Source of the DNA: Pelagihabitans sp963710535
GTDB lineage: Bacteria > Bacteroidota > Bacteroidia > Flavobacteriales > Flavobacteriaceae
NCBI GenBank assembly: GCA_963710535.1
Contig: CAVQAW010000007.1
Location: 310,001 to 374,000, forward strand
Direction of reading: 5' to 3'
Length of the DNA: 64,000 nucleotides
Shown: positions 54,375 to 64,000 of the stretch, in pieces
Layout of the letters: every line of letters starts with the position of its first letter
Numbering within the stretch: position 1 is the first letter of the stretch
Notes under the pieces: model-generated
Told to the model about the DNA's origin: nothing
The model's database searches: none
The model's input: only the letters and a program-made list of their open reading frames with translations
Position numbers and translations under genes: made by a program

Positions 54375-56759
54375 TTATTTCATCATTCCGTGGTATTTCA
54401 ATAGCTCTCGAATATCATGGGCCAATACCGCATTGATCCGTAAATCGCCGATGTCATCACGAAGGAGCACTTTGGTATTGGTCAACCTGCGCAGGCCCGA
54501 CCTATAGGTTTGATCGAATCGTTTCCCCAAAAAATCCTTTATGGTGATTTCATTGATATAGCTGAATAAAGCCACATACTTTAGGATAAGCAGTTCTTGG
54601 GAAGTGAAAAAGTCCGCAAACAATATATTGCGGTCGTTATAAATGACCTTGTTGTCGGAAATCATGGTCGTACCATACGTCCACGCTTGAAGCACTTCGC
54701 CCAAGTTGTAATCCAAATTCCTGCATAGCCTGCGTACACTGTGCTCGATCTGTTTATCGGTCAGCGCATTTTCTTTTTCATCTACCAAAATTCGATGCGA
54801 AGCACCGTTTCGCAACAAAATAGCCTTGTATATGGTATTGAAATCGGTCCTTGCTATATTGACTTCATTGCTGAACGTATTGGAGAAAGGCAATCGATGA
54901 TCCAAATGTGTTTTCAGCATTTCGGATGTTGAAACCATTAGAAAAACATGATCCGATTCCAAATCCAAAAAGTCCAAGAGTGCCTTCACATTTTCCAAAA
55001 ACGGATGGTCTTTGCCACGCCATAGCTCGAGATTATCGATCACTACTGCAGGTCGGGTATTATAAATACTCTTCCTGACACTTTTTAAAGCTTCCCCAAG
55101 GTCTTTCGAGGTCTTGAATTTCCTTCCTTCGATGATAATATCGCTTTCCGGCCTTAGAAATACTACCTGCTTGCCAAAATGCTTTTTGGCCAGTTGTTCC
55201 ATAAAAGTAGATTTTCCACTTAACGGATTACCCAAGACCAAAATGGATTTATGAATGCCGGACTGCCAAGCACTTATCGCTTGCGCCACCTTCTGCTCCT
55301 CTTCGGGCCTCTCGACCAAAAAGAGGTCACCCACAAAATTCCTGTTCAGAAAAAGGGTGTCATAATGGGCGTTTTCCTCCTTGAACATACGATATTCCAA
55401 ACATTGCATGGCCTGCTCCAAGCTTTGTGACGGATTTGCCGCTACATTTTGTTCGTATTTGGAACCTAGCCTGCTCAGAAATTTCTTGATGCCTCCCCCA
55501 AAACGGGCAAAAAGCCCTTTGCGATGAGAGGCCAGTTGGAACATGGAGGATTGGAGCGAGACTTCCAAAAAGTGATCTGAACGGTAGATATGCGTTCCCA
55601 AAAACTCGGTTCGCATCATGTTTTGGATTTCCGCCACCACTTTCTCCTGTTTCTCTAGATAATCTTTTAGCGGATTGCCTACATTTCGAAATCCATCGAG
55701 CTGAACCGATAAGGTTTCCAGGGAACTATTGGCCTTGTCCAATATCAAAGCATTTTCAAGGTTCAATAAGGCATGTTTGAAATAAGAGATCGCCTGTACC
55801 CGATTATCCCATAAATCTATAAAATAAGGCAAAGGCGTATAATCGAGCCATTTCTGCGCAGCTTTTCCCAGATCCATTTTTTTGGTCAATAACATTCCTT
55901 CCGAGGCCGCGATGGGAAGGTCTATCTTGCCCATGGTTGACGTTCTCGCTTCTAAATAAGAAGTGAAATTTTCCTGTATTGGGTGAACCAAATCAATTCT
56001 CGATGCTACCTTCTCCAACCAAACCAAAGTTTGGCCAATTTGTGTAACCTCTGTCAGGCTTTCGATGGTTTTGATCCCTTCTTTCAGCGAAAGCGACATC
56101 TGTTCGGCTTCGTTTAGGATGGCTTGACAGGCTTCCTCCGTATGGTTTCGGATCGCTTCGAAGACTTCGAGATCCCGCTCGAACGATTTTCCGGAAGCAT
56201 CGATAGCGGTCAATTGTTCCCTTATGGCGGAATACTGATCTTCGTATATGGCCCAAGGGTTCTGCAGATGTTTAAGTTTGGAGGCAAGGCGGCTCTTGGT
56301 ATTATTTAAAAGTGCTCCATGCTTTTGCTCCAATTGTACCTTTTTCGCAAAACTTTCCACGGCGTCGAGCAACACCTTCTTACTTTCTAAAAAATGAACA
56401 TTTATGGCATTGTCATCGACCAGGTTTTCAACCTTTTTGTGTTTGGCTATATAAAGTTGAAGGAGCACGTCCCTATGTAAGAATAAGAGGTCTTTGAAGG
56501 GCTCCGAAAGTGAATAATGCAGTAAATATGCACCAAGTTCATCATGCTTTCCAATTTCGTTGTGTTTTCGAAATTCAGAACCGCCCAAAGCGCTGTAGGT
56601 GTTGCTGAAATCCAAAAAATCATCAACGATTACCTGCCGTAGGTTCAATGCAGTAGCAGATTCGTCCAAAAAGAGGCGATAATTCTTGATCAGATCGATA
56701 ATGACCTGAACCTCAAATTTGTCCACAACAGAATTTTCTTGCACATTAGTTGAATCCAT
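54375..56759 (-). CDS. P-loop ATPase of an unknown three-gene membrane operon
   Basis: A 794-residue protein. About 480 residues of mostly helical sequence without a recognised family come first, including heptad-like stretches around 150-230. A P-loop ATPase domain follows: Walker A GNPLSGKST (510-518, Lys516), Walker B VVIDNLELW (Asp575), and a sensor-like strand HVFLMVSTSE. The C-terminus looks like a winged helix (FTSQELLILKYVALFS to the end). This layout resembles STAND/AAA+ signal ATPases, which sense and then act on a partner. The two genes directly downstream encode membrane proteins, with spacings of 0 and 2 bases. No name can be given. First gene of the operon. Confidence 0.85.
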   Translation of the reverse strand: MDSTNVQENSVVDKFEVQVIIDLIKNYRLFLDESATALNLRQVIVDDFLDFSNTYSALGGSEFRKHNEIGKHDELGAYLLHYSLSEPFKDLLFLHRDVLLQLYIAKHKKVENLVDDNAINVHFLESKKVLLDAVESFAKKVQLEQKHGALLNNTKSRLASKLKHLQNPWAIYEDQYSAIREQLTAIDASGKSFERDLEVFEAIRNHTEEACQAILNEAEQMSLSLKEGIKTIESLTEVTQIGQTLVWLEKVASRIDLVHPIQENFTSYLEARTSTMGKIDLPIAASEGMLLTKKMDLGKAAQKWLDYTPLPYFIDLWDNRVQAISYFKHALLNLENALILDKANSSLETLSVQLDGFRNVGNPLKDYLEKQEKVVAEIQNMMRTEFLGTHIYRSDHFLEVSLQSSMFQLASHRKGLFARFGGGIKKFLSRLGSKYEQNVAANPSQSLEQAMQCLEYRMFKEENAHYDTLFLNRNFVGDLFLVERPEEEQKVAQAISAWQSGIHKSILVLGNPLSGKSTFMEQLAKKHFGKQVVFLRPESDIIIEGRKFKTSKDLGEALKSVRKSIYNTRPAVVIDNLELWRGKDHPFLENVKALLDFLDLESDHVFLMVSTSEMLKTHLDHRLPFSNTFSNEVNIARTDFNTIYKAILLRNGASHRILVDEKENALTDKQIEHSVRRLCRNLDYNLGEVLQAWTYGTTMISDNKVIYNDRNILFADFFTSQELLILKYVALFSYINEITIKDFLGKRFDQTYRSGLRRLTNTKVLLRDDIGDLRINAVLAHDIRELLKYHGMMK

Positions 56760-57200
56760 CTATAAAACTATTTGCTGCATCTAGCTTAACAATATATACA
56801 CATTTTTGGTTTAATCACACATTTTTTGGTGCAATTGTAAAAATCAATGATTCAATCCGGATCTGAGCTATAAACGTAAAAAAAGATACTTTGGAAAAAA
56901 GGATTCCCATCCAATATCGTGAGAAACAATACAGAATTAAAGCTTTACTAATATATGGTCTTCGATTTGTCTGCCAATCCCATGACCCCTGCTTACCATT
57001 GAATATCGGGTAGAAAGGGAACACGTTTGGGACTCCAATAGAAATACCCATATCATTTTCTTAAATATTCCCTTTAAAGGGATGTTTTAATTGAAATAAA
57101 AATGCCATTCGGATAAAAATGCTATATTGGATTTAAGACCATGGTATACAGCTTTTCCGGAACCTGATTTCAACTTTTCAACGCTTTAAAGACCGAACAC
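56760..57200. other. Intergenic region before the agarase relic
   Basis: 441 bases between the divergent ATPase and agarase genes. AT-rich. It must hold the promoter of the three-gene operon, but I see no full consensus box. No coding frame or RNA gene is recognised. Confidence 0.4.
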
Positions 57201-58897
57201 ATGAAAATAAAAACAATTACCCTCCCCGTAGGCGTCCTATGCGCTTTTATTATTATCATTTTCAACAGTTTAAGTACAGTTGCATATCCATTTGACCAGG
57301 TTGTACGAACCAATACCGAATCGATTGTTGATTCATTGGAGTTGACCAAAGTCAATAGCATTAGCTGGGATGATTTTCAGCCTTTGGTCGGTCAGATTGA
57401 AAGACCTGCACCAAATCAGATCACAGCCTTGATCGGGAAGCAACCCCTTATTTTAATGCTTTCAAATGATAAATTGAAACAATTATCAGCGGACAACTGG
57501 ATGTCGTTCATGCGCGAGTGCAACGGTACTAGTGCTCTGGGTATCAGCCTATTATTTTGGTCAGAAACCAATACCGGGCAACGACCTGATTTGACCATCG
57601 CTGAGGGTATATTTCCCGGAGTATCATCAAGGAGGGCTATTCCAATGAAATTGTTGAAAGAGGGGAGAGGAACACCGAAAACACCGGGGTCATTGATAAG
57701 CTTTGCTTTTGGGGCCGGACTTCATCTGGATGAATGGTCAAGGTTCGCGATTTCAATCACTGATTTTTATGGTAGTGAGAATCGTACGGTAAGGCTAAGC
57801 GATTTTCAGTTTACCGAACAGGAACCTGACTATCCGGTGGAGGGATAGAGTGGAACGTAAATACCGTTGGAAACTGGTCGGATCAAAACTTTGCCATAAC
57901 CAGTAAAACGCCATATGTCAGAAATATGGAAGGGTTTCCCACTACCCAAAAACGCATTTTTAGAGATTTTCCCGATGTATTCGGTGCCGAGTACCAAATA
58001 AGATGCAACGAGTTCGCTGCACAATTGTTAAGTTCAAAGGATAACCCTTATTTGATAGGGTACTTTATGAACAATGAGCCTGGTTGGGCCTATATTCCCG
58101 AACTGAATCTTGCAGAACAGCTGCTGTCCCAAGGTGATGGTTTTGCCTCCAAAGACACCCTGATCGGATTCCTTTCTGAGAAGTACGGTAATGACCTCAA
58201 CGCCTTAAATAAAGCTTGGGCAACGAACTTCGATTCTTTTGAACAACTGAACCAACCGATTCGAAGGGCAGCCGCATTTTCGGCGTCAGCGGATGCCGAC
58301 CTTCAAGAGTTTTCCAGGGCGATGCTGGAAGAATACATTCGAGTTCCCGCATTTGCCGCAAAAAGAATCGACCCCAATCATTTAAATCTAGGAATTCGTT
58401 GGGCCTCCAGCGCCCTGCAACAAAAATGGCGTTTTGCCGGGAGTAAATATTTAGATGTGTTTTCAATGAACAATTATACCGATGACCCTACTGAACGATT
58501 GGATATGGCGGCCGAAATGTCGGGAAATATGCCCGTACTCATCGGGGAATTCCATCACGGCGCGATGGAGGGCGGGCACCCAACTTTTGGTGCGCGATGG
58601 ACCAAAACCGAGGCGGAACGCGCCATTGCCTACAGATATTATGCCGAAAGGGCAGCGAGTCACCCCAATAGTGTGGGAATCCATTACTTCGCATTTCATG
58701 ACGACCCGGTTTTAGGCAGGTTCGACGGGTAAAGTTTCCATCAAGGATTTGTGACAACGGCCCATAGGCCGTACACCGACTTCATACTTGGCTACAAAAA
58801 AGCCAATGATGGTTTATATGAGGTCTTGCTCAACAAAAGAAAGTCAATAGAGAAATATCCGGAAAACATGGTGCAGTTTATACCAATGGGTTTCTAG
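57201..58897 (+). pseudogene. GH50-like beta-agarase relic
   Basis: An agarase-type glycoside hydrolase with at least two unlike lesions. The first part (57201-57848) has a signal-type start and an N-terminal carbohydrate-binding-like domain (to QFTEQEPDYPVEG). It stops at a TAG. The next frame resumes with WNVNTVGNWSDQNFAI, which lies well inside the catalytic barrel, so roughly 150-200 residues of the barrel start appear to be deleted. The catalytic acid motif YFMNNEPGW and the nucleophile motif LIGEFHHGA are intact. A TAA at 58730 replaces an expected Glu codon (GRFDG-stop-SFHQGFVTTAH), and the same frame continues to the natural end at 58897. The pattern recalls GH50 agarases, which hydrolyse agarose. 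The enzyme is dead. Confidence 0.78.
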
Positions 58898-59241
58898 CCA
58901 AACAGAAAATTTAAAGTATTGCCCTTAAACGAAATCCAATGATCCCTGGGAAATGAAGGAATTGAGGGGGGAATGGGACTTTAACTATCGAATGTAACGC
59001 AGGGGTCGTATTGGTAACCAAAATCCCACGCATTGGCCCACCAACGCTAATACGGATCGAGGAAGCATCCCGTTTCCTGTCATCATGAAATGTTGATGTC
59101 GATGCGCAAAAATCAATGGGTTCCGATTGTGAAATACTCCATTTACTTTCCATACATTTATGGTACGTTTAGGTAACTGTTTGGTTCCAAACCAACAACA
59201 AAAGCCACCTGATGTGGCAATTGGCCTTGATCTACTGTGAA
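58898..59241. other. Intergenic region with an unassigned minus-strand frame
   Basis: About 340 bases. The minus strand is open from 59153 to 58911 (80 codons, with FHDDRKRDASSIRISVGGPM inside). The peptide is not low-complexity, but I do not recognise it and there is no start signal. It may be a relic. A near -7 box on the plus strand (TACGTTTA, 59164-59171) may serve the transporter gene. Confidence 0.25.
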
Positions 59242-61476
59242 ATGAGCAAAAACCTGATCAGTTCGAAAGCCAATTTCGGAACATTGCCGGTTTTTTTGAC
59301 CGCAATATCTACCATTTTGGGAGCAGTGATGTTCCTCCGTTTCGGTTTTGCCGTTGGTTCCGTTGGTTTTATGGGCACCTTGGCCATCATCCTGATCGGG
59401 CATGCGGTCACCATCCCGACGGCCATGGCGTTGGCGGAAATTGCCACCAATCAAAAAGTGGAGGGCGGCGGGGAATATTTTATCATTTCGAGATCTTTCG
59501 GGGTCAACATCGGCGCCGCTATAGGTATCGCGCTCTATATGTCACAAGCCATCAGCGTTGCGTTTTACATCATTGCCTTTGCGGAGTCTTTTGAGGCCAT
59601 AAAACCATGGGTCAGCACGGAGTTTGGCTATGAAATCTATGACAATCGGTTGTTCAGCATCCCGGCTTTGCTGCTGCTCATTTGGCTGATGGTCACCAAA
59701 GGGGCCGATCTGGGCATGAAGGCCCTCTATGTGGTCGTGGCCATTTTGGCGGTTTCCCTGATTTTGTTCTTTTTGGGATCGACCCCTTATTCTGAGGTTT
59801 TCGACAGTACCCTTCTCTTTAAGAATGTCGATTCCGACAAGGGCTTCTTTTTTGTTTTTGCGGTCATATTTCCTGCCTTTACGGGCATGACGGCCGGTGT
59901 TGGACTTTCTGGGGACTTAAGAGACCCTAAGAAATCTATCCCTTTGGGCACCTTGGCAGCTACCGTAACCGGAATGATCATCTATGTGTTCATTGCCTAT
60001 AAGTTGGCCAGCTCAGCCGATGTAGCCGCATTGGTCGGTGATCAGCTTGTAATGAGTAAAATAGCCCTATGGGGGCCTATCATTCCGATCGGCCTTGCAG
60101 CGGCCACCATTTCATCGGCACTGGGATCCTTTATGGTGGCCCCGAGAACATTGCAGGCCATCGGAGGGGACAAGGTTTTTCCCAATAAGTACGTAAATTT
60201 TTGGGTTTTCAAAGGGACCAAAAAAAACAATGAACCCAGAAATGCGACCATTTTAACCAGTATCATCGCCTTGGTCTTTGTGTTGATGGGTGATGTGAAT
60301 GCCGTGGCTGAGGTCATTTCAATGTTCTTCATGGTTACCTATGGTTCGCTCTGCCTGATTTCCTTTATGCAACATTTTGCAGCAGACCCATCATATAGGC
60401 CTTCCTTTAAATCAAAATGGTACCTCTCGCTTTTAGGGGCCGTTCTCTGTATTTATCTGATGTTTAAAATCAATACCCCCTATGCCATAGCAGCCATTCT
60501 TCTAATGGTAGGAATCTATTTTTATATTTCCACCAAGAGCGATACCAAGAAGGGGATGGCCAATATATTTCAAGGTGTCATCCATCAGTTCAACAGAAGA
60601 ATTCAGGTGTTTCTCCAAAAATCGGAGAAGGTAAAAACCGAAGAAGATTGGAGACCGGCGGTTTTGTGCCTTTCCAAAGATAGTTTTGAACGCTATGGTG
60701 CTCTGGACCTAATGAAATGGATTTCGCACCGTTATGGCTTCGGCACATACATCCATTTTGAAAAAGCCTATTTTTCAAAGGAGTCTAAGGAAATGGCAGA
60801 GAAAAAACTGGCGAAATTGATCCAGATAGCATCCAATAGCCATTCCAATGTTTTTCTTGAAACCCTGATTTCGCCCTCCAATACCGCGGCCATTGTACAA
60901 GCGATCCAACAACCGGGCATTTCGGGCCAGCCCAACAATATGATGCTTTTCGAATATAAAAAGGGCGAAAAGGAATGGCTTGAGGACATCATCGACAATT
61001 ATAGCGTGCTGAAAGCAGCACAATACGACCTTTGCATTTTAGGGAGTTCCGATAAAGGTTTTGGCTATAGAAAAGACATCGATATTTGGATTCGCAAAGA
61101 GGATTATGAAAATGCCAATCTAATGATTTTGCTATCCTATATCATTTTGGGCCATAAAGATTGGAATAAAGGCGAGATCAAGATTTTTGCCACTTTTTCG
61201 AAAGGTCAGCTCAAGCAGGAAGAAGAGAACCTGATCGAATTGACCACCAGCGGAAGACTGCCCATATCGGCAAAAAATATCCGTGTTTTGGAGCTCGAAG
61301 AAGGCTTCGATAGAAAGAAATTGATCAACGAATATTCTGCGGATGCAGACCTCACCATCTTGGGCTTTCATGAAGGAATGATCAAAACGGAAATGGGGAT
61401 TGAATTGTTTGAAGGCTATGATCAGGTAGGCAATATATTGTTCGTGAATACCCTGACCTCCAAATTCATAAAATAA
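59242..61476 (+). CDS. SLC12-like cation-chloride cotransporter / amino acid permease family protein
   Basis: About 744 residues. Twelve membrane helices (about 15-450) of the APC superfamily come first. The first helix unit GTLPVFLTAISTILGAVMFLRFGFAVGSVG is the pattern of SLC12 (Na-K-Cl type) carriers. A cytoplasmic C-terminal domain of about 280 residues follows, like that of cation-chloride cotransporters, with LGSSDKGFGYRKDIDIW. The ATG at 59242 is preferred over the GTG at 59212. Transported ions are not known. It stands alone between the agarase relic and the FG-GAP gene. Confidence 0.85.
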   Translation: MSKNLISSKANFGTLPVFLTAISTILGAVMFLRFGFAVGSVGFMGTLAIILIGHAVTIPTAMALAEIATNQKVEGGGEYFIISRSFGVNIGAAIGIALYMSQAISVAFYIIAFAESFEAIKPWVSTEFGYEIYDNRLFSIPALLLLIWLMVTKGADLGMKALYVVVAILAVSLILFFLGSTPYSEVFDSTLLFKNVDSDKGFFFVFAVIFPAFTGMTAGVGLSGDLRDPKKSIPLGTLAATVTGMIIYVFIAYKLASSADVAALVGDQLVMSKIALWGPIIPIGLAAATISSALGSFMVAPRTLQAIGGDKVFPNKYVNFWVFKGTKKNNEPRNATILTSIIALVFVLMGDVNAVAEVISMFFMVTYGSLCLISFMQHFAADPSYRPSFKSKWYLSLLGAVLCIYLMFKINTPYAIAAILLMVGIYFYISTKSDTKKGMANIFQGVIHQFNRRIQVFLQKSEKVKTEEDWRPAVLCLSKDSFERYGALDLMKWISHRYGFGTYIHFEKAYFSKESKEMAEKKLAKLIQIASNSHSNVFLETLISPSNTAAIVQAIQQPGISGQPNNMMLFEYKKGEKEWLEDIIDNYSVLKAAQYDLCILGSSDKGFGYRKDIDIWIRKEDYENANLMILLSYIILGHKDWNKGEIKIFATFSKGQLKQEEENLIELTTSGRLPISAKNIRVLELEEGFDRKKLINEYSADADLTILGFHEGMIKTEMGIELFEGYDQVGNILFVNTLTSKFIK

Positions 61477-61574
61477 GCAGTACAGCAACTGCTAGTTGCT
61501 TTTGTTGGATGGAATGTGGCACATCGCTGCCCCCAATTGAAAAATGGTACCGGTATGCGACCTGCGGTTCGGCT

Positions 61575-62759
61575 TTAACGACCCATGTTGTTCTCCAAGA
61601 CAAAAACCCCGTTCTTATTCGCAATAACGATATCGGGCTTTTGGTCCCGGTTCATGTCCTGGACTACGATATTGAGTCCGGCCCCGGAATCGTCATCAAT
61701 TAAATGTTCCGTGTAATAGGGTGCTCTCATTGGCGTGAATTCTATCCAAAACAGGTATGGGGTGTCGGCATCCCCGGCATCGCGGCCGTTATGGGCAAGG
61801 TATCTTTTGCCGGTAACCAGCTCGGCTTTTCCATCACCATTGAGATCGGCCATGATCGTGGCATGGGTCTGTGCCGTGGTATTACTGATCAAATGGGTGG
61901 TAAAAGATTGGTCTGCCCCCTGTTCGTGCCACCAGATTCCCAGGGCATGTGCCGAGGCACTGACCACATCGTTACGGCCGTCGCCGTTCACATCCAGAAC
62001 CTGCATATGGGAACAAGGTTCTCCCAGATCAGCGGCATGGAACGACCAATCTCCCGATTGTTTATCGGCCTTGCCTTCGAACCATCCTTCCCGTACCACA
62101 ATATCGGCAAAACCGTCACCGTTCACGTCACCATATCCGATGCCGTGGGAATATTGTTCCGTGCCAGCGACATTTTCCGCGCTCAATGCAAAACGCTTCC
62201 ATTGGGTTTCCCCGGGCTTCAATGGCGCCTGCAACCAAACAATCTGTTTTTTTTCGACATCGCCGCATAGGATATCGAGCCTTCCGTCCCCATCGATATC
62301 GATAAAAGCAGGGGATTCATTTGAAATGCCCACCGCATCGTTGATGGGATGTTTTTGCCAATGCCCTGCAGTGTTTTTTGGATTTTCGAGCCATAGTCCC
62401 GGAGTTCCAGGATAACCGACGATGACAACATCGTCCCAGCCATCCAGGTTTACGTCCATCCCAAGATTGAGGAACGATTCGCTGTATTCCGTTCTTGGAT
62501 CGAACCTGCGTGACGGTACCAACTCATGCCGTGTCCAATGCGGCGCTTCGAACCAAAAAAAACCGGCTACCACATCGGGCTGTCCGTCACGGTTCAGGTC
62601 GGCCACGGCAACGCCTTCCGACAAGAAATCGCGTGTAATCACCGTTTTTTTGAAATCGTTCATGCCAGCGTCCTGACCAAGGACCGGGCCGCAATAGAAG
62701 ATTGCGGAAAATCCTGCCAAGATCAAAAACGGCTTATTGAATATCAATTTCGGAAACAT
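61575..62759 (-). CDS. Exported FG-GAP/VCBS repeat protein
   Basis: About 394 residues from the ATG at 62759. The signal peptide is MFPKLIFNKPFLILAGFSAI, ending before GQDAG. The mature protein is a string of FG-GAP/VCBS beta-propeller repeats with Ca-binding Asp/Asn loops: DLNRDGQPDVVAGFFW, DVNLDGWDDVVIVG, DIDGDGRLDILCGD, DVNGDGFADIVV, DVNGDGRNDVVSA, DLNGDGKAELV and DMNRDQKPDIVIA. It is probably a surface or periplasmic binding protein. An upstream ATG (62792) precedes the -7 box at 62781-62788 and is not used here. Divergent from the GH2 gene; a link to glycan use is inferred from this context. Confidence 0.88.
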   Translation of the reverse strand: MFPKLIFNKPFLILAGFSAIFYCGPVLGQDAGMNDFKKTVITRDFLSEGVAVADLNRDGQPDVVAGFFWFEAPHWTRHELVPSRRFDPRTEYSESFLNLGMDVNLDGWDDVVIVGYPGTPGLWLENPKNTAGHWQKHPINDAVGISNESPAFIDIDGDGRLDILCGDVEKKQIVWLQAPLKPGETQWKRFALSAENVAGTEQYSHGIGYGDVNGDGFADIVVREGWFEGKADKQSGDWSFHAADLGEPCSHMQVLDVNGDGRNDVVSASAHALGIWWHEQGADQSFTTHLISNTTAQTHATIMADLNGDGKAELVTGKRYLAHNGRDAGDADTPYLFWIEFTPMRAPYYTEHLIDDDSGAGLNIVVQDMNRDQKPDIVIANKNGVFVLENNMGR

Positions 62760-62780
62760 AAATGTGCATAGGAATATGAA

Positions 62781-62788
62781 CAAATATA
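62781..62788 (-). promoter_or_regulatory. Possible -7 box of the FG-GAP gene
   Basis: On the minus strand TATATTTG, a full TAnnTTTG match, 22 bases before the preferred ATG (62759). No -33 TTTG at the right distance. Confidence 0.35.
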
Positions 62789-62952
62789 GCATATTTGTGG
62801 TCTGTATTGTTTGTGATCTGAGATGAGCTTACTCTGAAAAAGCGATACAAAAGCTAGCTTGCCTTCGAATTACTTATATGCCAATGCTGTTGAATTATCT
62901 AAATTTAAAGTGTAATTTTCACTTATTGGTGCAATCTGAAATCATTTACCAA

Positions 62953-64000
62953 ATGAAAAAAACGCTTCTTCAACTGATTTTGATATTGGCTTTTTTGCCG
63001 TTAAATGCCCAATGGAAACCTGCGGGAAACAAGATTAAGACTGCATGGGCCGACAAAATAGAGCCCGATAAGGTGTTGGATGAATACCCCCGGCCCATCA
63101 TGCAGCGAACCGACTGGAAAAACCTCAATGGACTTTGGGACTATGCCATACGACCCAAAGGCATGTCGTCGCCTTCGACTTTCGACGGAAAAATTTTGGT
63201 TCCTTTTGCGGTGGAATCGAGCCTTTCCGGAGTAATGAAAGGGGTAGGAGCAGATCAAGAATTATGGTATCACACGCGATTTTGAAATCCCCAGTGATTG
63301 GAATGGGAAAAAAATAGTACTGCATTTCGGGGCCGTGGATTGGAAGGCCGATGTATGGATCAACGAGGTCAAGGTAGGTTCCCATTCCGGGGGATATGCC
63401 CCATTTTCATTCGACATCAGTCCGTTTTTGGGTCCAGGTCCCCAACAGCTCACAGTGAAGGTTTGGGATCCTACCAGCGATGGCACCCAGCCCAGGGGCA
63501 AACAGGTGAACAAGCCGGAAGGGATTTGGTATACCCCCGTTACGGGTATATGGCAAACCGTATGGTTGGAACCCGTTCCACAGAAAAGTATCCGTAACCT
63601 AAAGACGGTTCCTGATATTGATCAGGGCGTGGCCATTTTTTCGGCCGACCTTGAAGGGGCGGTCTATGGCGATATCCTGGAAGTTGTAGTTTATGATGGT
63701 ACGGAGCTGGTTGCCACCGCAAAAATGAATGTTGACCAAGAAATCGCCCTCCACATCAACAACGCTAAACTTTGGTCCCCGGAATCTCCTGTTCTATATC
63801 GTTCTACGGTCAAGTTGATCAGCGATGGCAAAGTGACCGATGAGGTGAACAGCTATTTCGGGATGCGCAAAATCTCCACCAAAAGAGATGAAAATGGCAT
63901 AGTAAGGATGCAGCTCAACAACAAGGACTATTTTCAATTCGGACCGTTGGACCAAGGTTGGTGGCCCGACGGCCTCTATACCGCGCCGACCGATGACGCT
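62953..64000 (+). pseudogene. GH2 family beta-galactosidase, one-base frameshift, 3' end cut by window edge
   Basis: The N-terminal part of an exported glycoside hydrolase family 2 enzyme. The signal peptide is MKKTLLQLILILAFLPLNAQ. The sugar-binding domain starts PRPIMQRTDWKNLNGLWDYA. The frame ends at TGA 63283-63285. Removing one T from the TTTT at 63280-63283 restores WYHTRFEIPSDWNGKKIVLHFGAVDWKADVW, and this frame is open to the window edge. It ends in the segment FQFGPLDQGWWPDGLYTAP, near the start of the catalytic barrel. The catalytic Glu residues lie beyond the edge. Substrate linkage unknown; many marine relatives act on algal galactans. A sequence error is possible, since all motifs are intact. 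Confidence 0.85.

Overview
The window reads as a chromosomal segment of a marine member of the family Flavobacteriaceae (Bacteroidota). The grounds are promoter boxes of the Bacteroidota type (TTTG-N19-21-TAnnTTTG), SusC/SusD outer-membrane proteins, PgpH-like 7TM-HD and TPR-AraC regulators, and remains of algal-polysaccharide enzymes (a GH50-like agarase relic, a GH2 beta-galactosidase). The genus cannot be fixed from the sequence. The left edge cuts ppk1 and the right edge cuts the GH2 gene.

1-35 kb is mostly housekeeping: ppk1, miaE, dnaX (with an A9 run at the point where the tau frame changes), rnpB, rsmD with two small conserved genes, a RecD-like helicase, a lipopolysaccharide core group (DUF4126, kdsB, a broken HAD phosphatase gene, kdnB, acyltransferase) that points to 8-amino-Kdo in the lipid A core, a YebC-type regulator, phhB, gcvT, the thrA-thrB-thrC operon, the NAD(P)HX repair gene, clpC, gyrA with a TPR gene, an NlpC/P60-like protein whose catalytic Cys is Ala, a thiolase and a PgpH-like HD protein.

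35-47.3 kb is an outer-membrane uptake locus: a TPR/AraC regulator, then on the minus strand SusC, SusD and a CRTAC1-type FG-GAP lipoprotein, preceded by a seven-heme cytochrome c gene. Two nearly identical 26-bp palindromes lie at the two ends of the susCD operon.

47.5-59 kb is accessory and decaying: tRNA-Ser, a 153-bp tandem repeat resembling pieces of tRNA-Pro, intact tRNA-Pro, a dead LysR regulator, a small group with a prohibitin-like lipoprotein and an exported beta-carbonic anhydrase, a pyruvate kinase relic, and a tightly packed three-gene operon (794-aa P-loop ATPase, MscS-like membrane protein, cation:proton antiporter). That operon is the best candidate for an undescribed system. 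It is followed by the agarase relic.

59-64 kb holds an SLC12-like transporter, a second FG-GAP protein and the start of a GH2 beta-galactosidase. Four genes (HAD, CRTAC1, cytochrome c, GH2) are broken by one extra base each. These may be real lesions or consensus errors. The LysR, pyruvate kinase and agarase relics carry several independent lesions and are real pseudogenes.
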